41,579 bases of DNA from an uncultured Clostridia bacterium (GTDB lineage Bacteria; Bacillota; Clostridia; Oscillospirales; QAMX01). Both the position numbers and the translations under genes were made by a program. Position 1 is the stretch's first letter; the number at the start of each line of letters is the position of its first letter. Below are positions 15,570 to 22,944 of this stretch, piece by piece. The notes beneath the pieces were generated by a model that was not told the origin of the DNA, did no database searches, and worked only from the letters and a program-made list of their open reading frames with translations. The stretch spans positions 1 to 41,579 of the forward strand of contig CALWBW010000020.1 of the NCBI GenBank assembly GCA_944376195.1. Direction: 5' to 3'.

Positions 15570-16793
15570 ATGAAAATTACAGGTATGCGCATTGAGAACC
15601 TGACCATGCCGGACCACGCGCCCGCAGAAGGCGTCGGCGCACAACGTTCTGCCGCACCGCTGGATATTTACAAAGAATATGCAGAAATGGGAGACGGCCG
15701 TCCCTTCCCAAAAACACGCCGTGACCACTGTTGGTGGGACAAATCCGAAAATGGGTATTATACCGTGGCGTTTTTGGTCATTGAAACGGACGAGGGGTTG
15801 GAGGGCTGGCACGGTCCCATTGAATACCGCAGCCAGCTTCTGGTTGCCATGGAGGGGTTGCGGGAGCATTTGCTTGGACGCGACCCGCTTGAGACGCGGT
15901 TTTTATGGGACATTCTGTCACGTTTTGAGCGTCACGCTTCCACTGGTGTGATGATGATGGCGATTTCTGCCGTTGATATTGCGCTTTGGGATTTAAAAGG
16001 CAAAATTTTAGGCCAACCAGTCTATAAACTGTTGGGCGGCGGACGGCGGCAAATTCTCCCCTATCTCTCCACGCTCAGCTTTGCAACTGACGCAGAGTCG
16101 GTGCGTACTCGTGCGCGCCAGTTTATTTCGATGGGATTTCAGGCGCAAAAGTGGTTTTTCCCCTATGGTCCCGGTTCCGGAACGGAGGGAATGCGCCATA
16201 ATCTTTCCATGGCCCATGCGCTTCGTGAGACTGTCGGCCCGGATTATCCCATCATGTTTGATTGTTGGATGGGCTGGGATTATGCATACGCGCGGGAGAT
16301 GCTGCGCGAATTGGAACCGCTGCATCCAAAATTCATTGAGGAACTCTTCCGTCCGCAATATTTGGAAGCGTATCGGCGCATCGCGCAGGAGACATCCATT
16401 CCACTTGCCGCCGGAGAACATTTTTACAACCGGCAGCAAGTTCAGCAATATTTAAAAGAAGACGTTTTTTCCTATATTCAATCCGATCCGGAATGGTCAG
16501 GCGGTATCACGGAAACTTTGCGCATTGCCGATTTGTGCGAGGTCTACGGCGTAAAGATGATTCCGCATGGGCACAACCTGTTGCCCGCCATGCATGTCAT
16601 CGCCGCTTCTTCCCCAGAAACCTCGCCTATGGGCGAATATCTCTTGAATATCAATTACCATAAAACCTGTTTTTATAAGCGCCACCCGCTGATCGACGGA
16701 TATCTGACGCTGAACGACACGCCCGGTCTTGGCGAGGATATTAACTGGGATGTAGTAGAAAATCGAGAAATTGTCACCAGTTTTATATTTTAG
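15570..16793 (+). CDS. Enolase-superfamily (mandelate racemase/MLE) sugar-acid dehydratase
   Basis: A 407-residue member of the mandelate racemase group. The metal ligands are visible as MFDCWMGWD (Asp), KFIEELF (Glu) and AAGEHF (Glu). The general base region has AQKWFFPYGPGSG, and the His on the last strand is in MIPHGHN. The N-terminal capping domain ends with the block DIALWDLKGKILGQPVYKLLGG. The K-W-F-F and PHG-H arrangement resembles acid-sugar dehydratases such as L-rhamnonate dehydratase; I cannot name the sugar acid. The ATG follows GAGGGGGG. It shares one message with the ThDP enzyme, isomerase and dehydrogenase. A racemase activity is the main alternative. Confidence 0.82.
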   Translation: MKITGMRIENLTMPDHAPAEGVGAQRSAAPLDIYKEYAEMGDGRPFPKTRRDHCWWDKSENGYYTVAFLVIETDEGLEGWHGPIEYRSQLLVAMEGLREHLLGRDPLETRFLWDILSRFERHASTGVMMMAISAVDIALWDLKGKILGQPVYKLLGGGRRQILPYLSTLSFATDAESVRTRARQFISMGFQAQKWFFPYGPGSGTEGMRHNLSMAHALRETVGPDYPIMFDCWMGWDYAYAREMLRELEPLHPKFIEELFRPQYLEAYRRIAQETSIPLAAGEHFYNRQQVQQYLKEDVFSYIQSDPEWSGGITETLRIADLCEVYGVKMIPHGHNLLPAMHVIAASSPETSPMGEYLLNINYHKTCFYKRHPLIDGYLTLNDTPGLGEDINWDVVENREIVTSFIF

Positions 16794-16814
16794 AGAAATA
16801 CAAGGAGGTTGAGA

Positions 16815-18479
16815 ATGATGAACGTATCACAAGTCACCGTAAAGATTCTGGAGCGTGAGGGCATTACCGATGCATTTGGTATCCCCGGCGCAGGCATTAA
16901 CGGCCTTTACAAGTACATGGCGGAGAGCAAAATCCATCATTACACCCATCGCCACGAGGAATGCTGCGTTCACGCGGCAGGCGGCTATTTCCGCGCATCC
17001 GGCCGTATGGCAGTTGCGCTCTGTACATCCGGCCCCGGCGCAACCAATTTTGTCACGGGAATTTATACCTGCAACATCGACTCCATCCCTGTTCTGGCAA
17101 TCACCGGTCAGGCTGTCCGCGCACAACTTGGCCTAGACGCCTTCCAGTGCGTCGATATCGCAAAGATTGCGGCTCCTGTTGCCAAACGTACCTGGCAGAT
17201 TACCGAGCCGGAAAAAGTTCCGGAAATTTTCCGAGAGGCATTTTTGACCGCTCGTTCCGGAAAGCCGGGGCCTGTCCTGATCGATCTTCCGCTCGATGTG
17301 CAAAACGCCGACATTGATTATGATCCCGACACTTATGTCCCCGCCTCTTACGATGCACCAGCGCCTGATCCCGATCAGATTCACAAAGCCATAGAATTGA
17401 TTTCCGCCGCGAAGAAACCGTTGCTTCTGATGGGCGGCGGCGTAATTCTCGCCGGCGCGGAACGCGAATGTGTCCGGCTTGCGGAAACACTGAATATGCC
17501 GGTGATTACCACCTATATGGCAAAAGGCGGAATTCCGATTAACCACCCGCTTAACGCCGGTCATTGCGGAATTCAAGTAGGACAGCCGATTGGCAACCAT
17601 GTCTTCCTTGAATCAGACCTGGTGCTTGGCATTGGCTGTCGTTTCACCGACCGTCACACCGGCGATATCAACGTGTATCGCGGAAATCGAAAATTTATTC
17701 ATATTAATATTGAGCCGTCTGAAATCGGGAAGATTTTTAAGCCGGATCTCGGCATCGTGGCAGATGCGAAAAAGGCCATCCTTGCACTGCTGGAAGAAGC
17801 CGCAAACGCGAAAAAATCCGATTGGAATATCGACGTGCCCGCGCTTCGGAAGCAGCTTGCGCGGAAAACCGATTATGACTGTCAGCCTATTAATCCACAC
17901 CGCGTCATGGCAGAGTTGAACCGTTATTTCGGCGATCACGCAGTATTTACGACCGGCTGCGGCATTACGCAAATCTGGTCCGGTCAGCTTCAGGAAACCA
18001 ATATTCCGCGCAATTATTTGCCGTCCGGCGGCGCAGGTTGCCTGGGTTACGATATTCCCGCCGCATTCGGTGCTGCCATCGCAACCGGAAAACAGACCGT
18101 CGCCGTTATGGGTGATTTCGGCTTTACGTTCCATGTACAGGAACTCGCTGTCTGTGCCAAGAATAAAGTTCCAGTTATCGTCGTCGTTGTCAATAACGCC
18201 TATTTGGGCCTGATTCGTCAGAACCAGAAATATGCCTATGGCTATGAATATGCAGTGGAAATGTCCGAAAACCAGAATCACGATATCGTCGACTACGTTA
18301 AAGTCGGCGAGGGACTCGGCTGTTACGCCGAACGCGTGTTTGACCCGAACGAAATCGGCGCTGCGCTGAAACGTGCGCAGGAAAGCGGCAAGCCGGCCGT
18401 AATTGATATTATTTGTGATCCGAGCGTCGACTGTTCAATGGGCAGCAGCCTGGCAAATGTCCGTGAATTCGTGTACTAA
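16815..18479 (+). CDS. Glyoxylate carboligase-like ThDP enzyme carrying the canonical Glu
   Basis: A 554-residue three-domain ThDP enzyme of the acetohydroxyacid synthase fold. Several blocks follow E. coli Gcl (tartronate-semialdehyde synthase) rather than acetolactate synthase: ITGQAVRAQLG, the run VLGIGCRFTDRHTGD, NIEPSEIGKIFKPDLGIV, VNNAYLGLIRQ and VKVGEGLGC. The ThDP/Mg site is GDFGFTFHVQELAV. E. coli Gcl lacks the catalytic Glu that activates ThDP (Val51); here the aligned residue is Glu48 in HRHEECCVHAAGGY. The product could be tartronate semialdehyde, acetolactate or another acyloin. Start ATG at 16815, six bases from AGGAGG; 16818 is also possible. It lies 21 bases after the dehydratase gene. 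Confidence 0.8.
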   Translation: MMNVSQVTVKILEREGITDAFGIPGAGINGLYKYMAESKIHHYTHRHEECCVHAAGGYFRASGRMAVALCTSGPGATNFVTGIYTCNIDSIPVLAITGQAVRAQLGLDAFQCVDIAKIAAPVAKRTWQITEPEKVPEIFREAFLTARSGKPGPVLIDLPLDVQNADIDYDPDTYVPASYDAPAPDPDQIHKAIELISAAKKPLLLMGGGVILAGAERECVRLAETLNMPVITTYMAKGGIPINHPLNAGHCGIQVGQPIGNHVFLESDLVLGIGCRFTDRHTGDINVYRGNRKFIHINIEPSEIGKIFKPDLGIVADAKKAILALLEEAANAKKSDWNIDVPALRKQLARKTDYDCQPINPHRVMAELNRYFGDHAVFTTGCGITQIWSGQLQETNIPRNYLPSGGAGCLGYDIPAAFGAAIATGKQTVAVMGDFGFTFHVQELAVCAKNKVPVIVVVVNNAYLGLIRQNQKYAYGYEYAVEMSENQNHDIVDYVKVGEGLGCYAERVFDPNEIGAALKRAQESGKPAVIDIICDPSVDCSMGSSLANVREFVY

Positions 18480-18496
18480 TGGAAAGGAGCCATATC

Positions 18497-19396
18497 ATGC
18501 AGGAATCCATTCATAAATATTTTAAAATCGGTACCATTCAGTGGATGAGCCATCCACCGGCAGACCGTGACGTATTGACTTCCATCCGGCAAATTGCGTG
18601 CGACGATTTTTTTGACGCCATCGAGGTCTGTAAATTCGACACTGACGAAGCCCGTGCAAAGGCAAAAAAAATGTTGGAGCAAGGGCATATGACGGTTTGT
18701 TATGGTGCGCAGCCGCGCCTTTTGGGGCCAAAACTGAACCCGAACGATCTTGATGAGGAAGGCCGCAAAAAAGCGGAGGCGACGCTTCTGGAAGCGGTGG
18801 ACGAAGCGGAATACCTCGGTGCACGCGGAATTGCGTTTTTAGCAGGAAAATGGGCGCCCGAAACAAAGGAACAGGCTTATGCACAGCTTCTCAAAACCAC
18901 GAAAACGGTCTGCGATTACGCGGCGACCAAGGGAATGACCGTAAATCTGGAGGTCTTTGACTTTGACATGGATAAAGCCGCGCTGATCGGACCCGCTCCG
19001 CTTGCCGCGCGCTTTGCCGCCGACATGCGTACCATGTGCAACAATTTCGGCCTCATGGTCGATCTTTCCCATTTCCCGACTACCTATGAGACTACGAAGT
19101 TCGTTATTCGCACTCTGCGGCCCTACATCAACCATTTCCACATTGGAAATGCTGTTGTGAAGCCTGGCGCCGAAGCCTATGGCGATCAGCATCCCCGGTT
19201 CGGTTTCCCGGAGAGTGCTAATGACACTATGGAACTGGTGGATTTCTTCCAGGTCTTAAAAGCCGAGGGGTTCTTCAATGCCGCTGAACCTTATGTCCTC
19301 TCTTTTGAGGTCAAACCATGGGGCGAGGAAGATGCCGACATTGTGCTGGCCGGTACAAAACGCGTCATTAACCGTGCCTGGGCACTGTGTGAATAA
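18497..19396 (+). CDS. Xylose isomerase-like TIM-barrel protein (hydroxypyruvate isomerase-like role)
   Basis: A 299-residue protein of the sugar-phosphate isomerase/epimerase (AP-endonuclease-2-like TIM barrel) group. Candidate metal ligands stand where this fold has them: Glu in TVNLEVFDFD, Asp and His in LMVDLSHFP, His in INHFHIGNAV and Glu in LSFEVKPWG. It is longer than typical hydroxypyruvate isomerase (about 258 residues), so the substrate is not settled. The ATG at 18497 follows AAAGGAG; the open frame begins 18 bases earlier without a site. Sitting between a Gcl-like enzyme and a 2-hydroxyacid dehydrogenase suggests interconversion of tartronate semialdehyde and hydroxypyruvate (inference). 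Confidence 0.75.
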   Translation: MQESIHKYFKIGTIQWMSHPPADRDVLTSIRQIACDDFFDAIEVCKFDTDEARAKAKKMLEQGHMTVCYGAQPRLLGPKLNPNDLDEEGRKKAEATLLEAVDEAEYLGARGIAFLAGKWAPETKEQAYAQLLKTTKTVCDYAATKGMTVNLEVFDFDMDKAALIGPAPLAARFAADMRTMCNNFGLMVDLSHFPTTYETTKFVIRTLRPYINHFHIGNAVVKPGAEAYGDQHPRFGFPESANDTMELVDFFQVLKAEGFFNAAEPYVLSFEVKPWGEEDADIVLAGTKRVINRAWALCE

Positions 19397-19405
19397 GGAG
19401 GGCCT

Positions 19406-20365
19406 ATGAAAATCGTAGTTTTGGATGGGTATACTGAAAATCCAGGCGATCTCTCCTGGAGTGGGTTTGAAGCGCTCGGCGAGTTTATCTGTTATGATCG
19501 TACTCCTGCGGCAGAGGCCGTTGCCCGCATCGGCGACGCGGAACTTGTCATTACAAATAAAACCCCCATCACGCGCGCTGTAATAGAGGCGTGTCCGAAC
19601 ATGAAATATGTCGGCGTGTTGGCAACGGGATATAATGTGGTGGATGTTGCCGTAGCAAAAGAACACGGTATTGTCGTGACCAATATCCCGACTTACGGCA
19701 CCGACAGTGTTGCACAGTTTGCCTTTGCTATGCTTTTGGAGATCTGTCATCACGTACAGCATCACTCCGACGCCGTTCACGAGGGGCGTTGGGAGCACAA
19801 CAAAGACTGGTGTTTTTGGGATTATCCGCTCATAGAGCTTGCCGGAAAAACTATGGGGATTATTGGATATGGCCGAATCGGTCAGGCCACCGGCCGCCTG
19901 GCGCAGGCTTTTGGGATGAAAGTCCTGGCAAACGACACAGTTCAAAACCCCGCGCTGGAAAACGAAAACTGCCGGTATGCAGAGCGCGAAGAGCTCTTCC
20001 GTGAAAGCGACGTGATTGCACTGCACTGTCCGCTCTTCCCGGATACGGAAGGCATCATTAACCGCGATACGATTGCCAAGATGAAGGACGGCGTGATCAT
20101 CCTCAACAATTCCCGTGGCCCACTGATCGTCGAGCAGGATCTTGCGGATGCGTTAAACAGCGGTAAAGTTGCCGCAGCTGCTGTAGACGTCGTCTCCACC
20201 GAGCCAATTCACGGCGATAACCCCCTGCTCTCCGCAAAAAATTGTCTGATTACACCGCACATTTCCTGGGCGCCGAAGGAAAGCCGCGAACGTCTCATGA
20301 ATATCGCAGTCGATAACCTCCGTGCGTTCCTCGCAGGCAAGCCCGTAAATGTTGTAAACCCGTGA
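19406..20365 (+). CDS. D-isomer 2-hydroxyacid dehydrogenase (glycerate/hydroxypyruvate reductase type)
   Basis: A 319-residue NAD(P)-dependent dehydrogenase reducing a 2-keto acid to the D-2-hydroxy acid. The cofactor domain carries MGIIGYGRIGQATGRLAQAF. The catalytic triad residues appear as Arg in LNNSRGPL, Glu in VSTEPIHGDNPLL and His in ITPHISWAPKE. The active-site loop LATGYNVVDV near residue 75 fits hydroxypyruvate/glyoxylate reductases. AAGGAGG overlaps the stop of the preceding isomerase gene, 9 bases away. As last gene of the operon it could reduce hydroxypyruvate to D-glycerate (inference). The coenzyme preference and exact substrate cannot be read reliably. Confidence 0.85.
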   Translation: MKIVVLDGYTENPGDLSWSGFEALGEFICYDRTPAAEAVARIGDAELVITNKTPITRAVIEACPNMKYVGVLATGYNVVDVAVAKEHGIVVTNIPTYGTDSVAQFAFAMLLEICHHVQHHSDAVHEGRWEHNKDWCFWDYPLIELAGKTMGIIGYGRIGQATGRLAQAFGMKVLANDTVQNPALENENCRYAEREELFRESDVIALHCPLFPDTEGIINRDTIAKMKDGVIILNNSRGPLIVEQDLADALNSGKVAAAAVDVVSTEPIHGDNPLLSAKNCLITPHISWAPKESRERLMNIAVDNLRAFLAGKPVNVVNP

Positions 20366-20375
20366 AAGGAAACAC

Positions 20376-20410
20376 AAAAACGCCACAGGAAAATTCCTGC
20401 GGCGTTTTTT
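20376..20410. terminator. Bidirectional terminator at the end of the five-gene operon
   Basis: AAAAACGCC-CAGGAA pairs with TTCCTG-GGCGTTTTT, with one mismatch near the loop. It lies between the convergent dehydrogenase and aminotransferase genes. Confidence 0.88.
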
Positions 20411-20421
20411 CATGCTCAAAT

Positions 20422-21600
20422 TTATGCTTCAAATTCCTTGGCCATGCGGCGCAAGCCCTCCAACAACACAGCTCGGGCACACGGCACACACATCCTCTGG
20501 AATTGACCGCCCCTGTCCGGATCATGCACTGTACCATCCTGCAATAGAACGCGGGCTTCTTCGTAGATGCGCCGATGGATTTCCTCCGCGGAAAGACCAT
20601 ACGCAGAAAAGTCCAACCACAGGATATACGTTCCCTCCGGCTTGCGCACTTTCACCTTCGGCATATGTTCTCTCAAAAACGCAATTGCAGCATCGATATT
20701 CCCTTCAATATAGCTGCGCAGCTGATCAAGCCATTCATCGCATTCCGTATATGCTGAAATCAGCGCCGCAATCGAGAATGGAGACAATAAACCGTGTCCA
20801 AATTCTTTACTAAAAATCCCGCGTAAATTATCATCCGGGATGACGGCATTGGCACAGGCAAGGCCTGCGACATTAAATGTCTTATTAATTCCCGTAACCA
20901 TGATGAGGTTGTCCCACGCATCCGTCGCCTGCAAAATCGGGGTATGATGCTGCCCGGCCATTAAAATGTCACAATGCACTTCGTCAGAGACCAGCAGGAC
21001 ATGGTTCCTTCGCGTAATCTCACACATACGCGCAAGTTCTTCCTTGGTCCAGACACGACCAACAGGGTTTGCAGGAGAACAGAGGATAAATGCGCGGTTT
21101 TCCGGGCGGGCGCAGGCAGCCTCAAACGCATCCCAGTCCATTTCATAATAGCCATCCCGGTTAATAAGTTGTACGTTTACGACCCGGCGATAAAGTTCTT
21201 CTTCAATACAGCCAGTGAAATGGCCGTAAACCGGACGGCAAATGATCACACCGTCGCCGACATTCGTAAAAGTACTCACCGCAGCATTGACTGCTGACAT
21301 GGAACCATGTGAGGGGAGAATCCATTCCCCCTTGAGTTCCAGACCATAACGCCGCCGATACCAGGTAATAAACGCCTCTGTATATTCCTCCGTACGGACG
21401 GAATATCCGAAAATACGATGATCTGCGACACGATGCATAGCCTGTACAATTGGTTCCGGGCAGGCCAGATCCATGTCCGCCACCTGAAATGGAAGCTTAA
21501 CGGCAGGATTACGGTAGTCCAAGCTGCTTCCACCTGTTCCCATCCATTTGGCGCTGTAGGTTCCCTGACGTTCTACGATTTCATCAAAATTCACTTTCAT
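20422..21600 (-). CDS. MalY/PatB-type PLP aminotransferase / C-S lyase
   Basis: A 392-residue fold-type I PLP enzyme of the MalY/PatB subfamily, most members of which cleave cystathionine or cysteine conjugates. Typical blocks are LPFQVADMDLACPEPI at the N-terminus, LCSPANPVGRVWTKEEL, the Asp-x-His of SDEVHCDILMAG, and the PLP lysine in VTGINKTFNVAGL, where most relatives have an S-K-T-F-N loop. The ATG follows GGAG at normal spacing. The gene has its own promoter (21725-21753) and converges on the five-gene operon. Activity as a true aminotransferase is the main alternative. Confidence 0.88.
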   Translation of the reverse strand: MKVNFDEIVERQGTYSAKWMGTGGSSLDYRNPAVKLPFQVADMDLACPEPIVQAMHRVADHRIFGYSVRTEEYTEAFITWYRRRYGLELKGEWILPSHGSMSAVNAAVSTFTNVGDGVIICRPVYGHFTGCIEEELYRRVVNVQLINRDGYYEMDWDAFEAACARPENRAFILCSPANPVGRVWTKEELARMCEITRRNHVLLVSDEVHCDILMAGQHHTPILQATDAWDNLIMVTGINKTFNVAGLACANAVIPDDNLRGIFSKEFGHGLLSPFSIAALISAYTECDEWLDQLRSYIEGNIDAAIAFLREHMPKVKVRKPEGTYILWLDFSAYGLSAEEIHRRIYEEARVLLQDGTVHDPDRGGQFQRMCVPCARAVLLEGLRRMAKEFEA

Positions 21601-21724
21601 ATTTGCATCTCCATTTTGTCATGTTATTTTGATGACGGTTGTGCGGTAGCCGATTTATGAAAGATCTCCACCATTGGCCCGATCCCAAGCTGTTCCATCA
21701 TTCATCGACTCAGTTCATACCGAT

Positions 21725-21753
21725 ATTCTAGCACTAATTTCAGAGAGTAGCAA
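21725..21753 (-). promoter_or_regulatory. Promoter of the MalY/PatB gene
   Basis: Minus-strand TTGCTA (21748-21753), 17-base spacer and TAGAAT (21725-21730), leaving an untranslated leader of about 118 bases. Confidence 0.6.
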
Positions 21754-21812
21754 GCAGTCAGGGAAATACCTTTACAAAATAGCCAATTAACCATTATACC
21801 TTTCCAGCAGTA

Positions 21813-21841
21813 TTGTAAATCACGACGAAATGTGCTACACT
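21813..21841 (+). promoter_or_regulatory. Promoter upstream of the HD / DUF1294 / ABC operon
   Basis: TTGTAA (21813-21818), 17-base spacer, TACACT (21836-21841). Transcription would enter the 17-codon frame just downstream. Confidence 0.55.
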
Positions 21842-21878
21842 AACTCTATTATGAAAATGTTTTGAGAGGAGAATGTCC

Positions 21879-21932
21879 ATGAAACGCACGGAGAATGAGA
21901 AAAAACAAACCTGCTTTATAATAACACCTTAA
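21879..21932 (+). CDS. Possible 17-residue leader peptide
   Basis: A tiny frame, MKRTENEKKQTCFIITP, with GAGAGGAG ending seven bases before its ATG and a promoter about 40 bases upstream. It ends 19 bases before a short GC hairpin with eight T and 127 bases before the HD gene. The arrangement (promoter, well-initiated short peptide, terminator-like element) is that of an attenuation leader, but the peptide has no run of a single amino acid. It could also be the remnant of a lost gene. Nothing else is seen in the 459-base gap. Confidence 0.35.
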   Translation: MKRTENEKKQTCFIITP

Positions 21933-21939
21933 TCAGCCG

Positions 21940-21959
21940 GCGCAGTGGCGCTTTTTTTT
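21940..21959 (+). terminator. Weak terminator-like element before the HD gene
   Basis: A 4-bp stem, GCGC-AGTG-GCGC, is directly followed by eight T. The stem is short, so it may be a partial or regulated terminator rather than a full stop. Confidence 0.3.
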
Positions 21960-22059
21960 GGAAAAACCAATACACGACTAAACAACCATATTAGAGTCAT
22001 AACGCCATTTTTTGAATTTGGTAAGTTTTTGGAAATATACGGAAATTGGGGGTGCTGAC

Positions 22060-22629
22060 ATGAAATTGACTTTTCAAAAAGCAGTGGAACTTCTTCAAAA
22101 ACATGTAACGGAAGAGCATCTCTTTCAACATGCATTGGCGGTCAGCGCTGCAATGGGGGCCATGGCAGCATACTTTCACGCCGACGAAGAACATTGGCGC
22201 GCAATTGGATATCTGCACGATGTCGATTATGAAAAATTCCCGGATGAGCATTGTCTCCATATTGAGGAGTTACTTGCGCCTGAGGGAGTAGATCAAGAAG
22301 ATATCCGTGCCATCGAATCGCATGGTTACGGTCTTTGTACCGACGTGGAACCCCTCACAGATTTGGAAAAAAGCCTCTTTACGGTAGATGAACTCACGGG
22401 AATTATCACCGCTGCATCACTCATGCGCCCAGCCGGAATTACCAGTTTAAACGTGAAAAGCCTGATGAAAAAGTTTAAAGATAAACGGTTTGCTGCGAAA
22501 TGCGATCGTTCTGTAATTTTGCAGGGCTGCGAAATGTTACATATGGACATTATCGATGTAGCAGACCTGTGCATCCAAGGCATGAAAGTTGAGGCAGAAG
22601 CGCTTGGGCTGGGAGGAAATGAGGAGTAA
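22060..22629 (+). CDS. HD-domain hydrolase
   Basis: A 189-residue single-domain protein of the HD superfamily (metal-dependent phosphohydrolases). The metal-site residues fit: His24 in LFQHALAV, His53-Asp54 in GYLHDVDYEKFPDEH, a His near residue 86 in IESHGYG and Asp in TVDELTGII. This matches the HDIG-type hydrolases often annotated in Clostridia without a known substrate; a nucleotide is likely. The start at 22060 follows GGGGGTG; the open frame begins 48 bases earlier without a site. It is the first gene of an operon with the DUF1294 and ABC exporter genes. Confidence 0.82.
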   Translation: MKLTFQKAVELLQKHVTEEHLFQHALAVSAAMGAMAAYFHADEEHWRAIGYLHDVDYEKFPDEHCLHIEELLAPEGVDQEDIRAIESHGYGLCTDVEPLTDLEKSLFTVDELTGIITAASLMRPAGITSLNVKSLMKKFKDKRFAAKCDRSVILQGCEMLHMDIIDVADLCIQGMKVEAEALGLGGNEE

Positions 22630-22632
22630 CAT

Positions 22633-22929
22633 GTGGAACTGACTTTTTCTTCATTTCTCTTTATTTATTTTTTCCTAGTCAACTTCTGTACCTTTCTTAT
22701 CATGTTTGCCGATAAAAGGCTGGCTCGCAACGGGGGAAGTCGCGTTCCGGAGGCAACACTCTTGTTTTTTTGCGCAGCGGGCGGTTCGATAGGCTGTCTT
22801 GCTGCTATGTACGCGTTTCGGCATAAAACGCGTCACCGCAAATTTACGGTTGGTGTCCCTCTTATTTTGTGCTTTCAGTTGCTGCTGGCCATCATTTTAA
22901 TCTGGCGTTATATCTCTTTACTTTCCTAG
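22633..22929 (+). CDS. DUF1294 small membrane protein
   Basis: A 98-residue protein with three hydrophobic segments. The family pattern is clear: FADKRLARNGGSRVPE after the first helix, GGSIGCLAAMYAFRHKTRH, then a short basic stretch KFTVGVPL and a final helix. DUF1294 has no established function. Translation starts at GTG (22633), six bases after GAGGAG; the overlapping ATG two bases earlier opens only three codons in another frame. It lies three bases after the HD gene, so the two are coupled. Confidence 0.85.
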   Translation: MELTFSSFLFIYFFLVNFCTFLIMFADKRLARNGGSRVPEATLLFFCAAGGSIGCLAAMYAFRHKTRHRKFTVGVPLILCFQLLLAIILIWRYISLLS

Positions 22930-22944
22930 TAAGGTGGTATTCAT

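Noticed and set aside
19256-20026. 256-codon frame on the minus strand
   Set aside because: Antisense to the 2-hydroxyacid dehydrogenase, whose motifs are intact on the plus strand.
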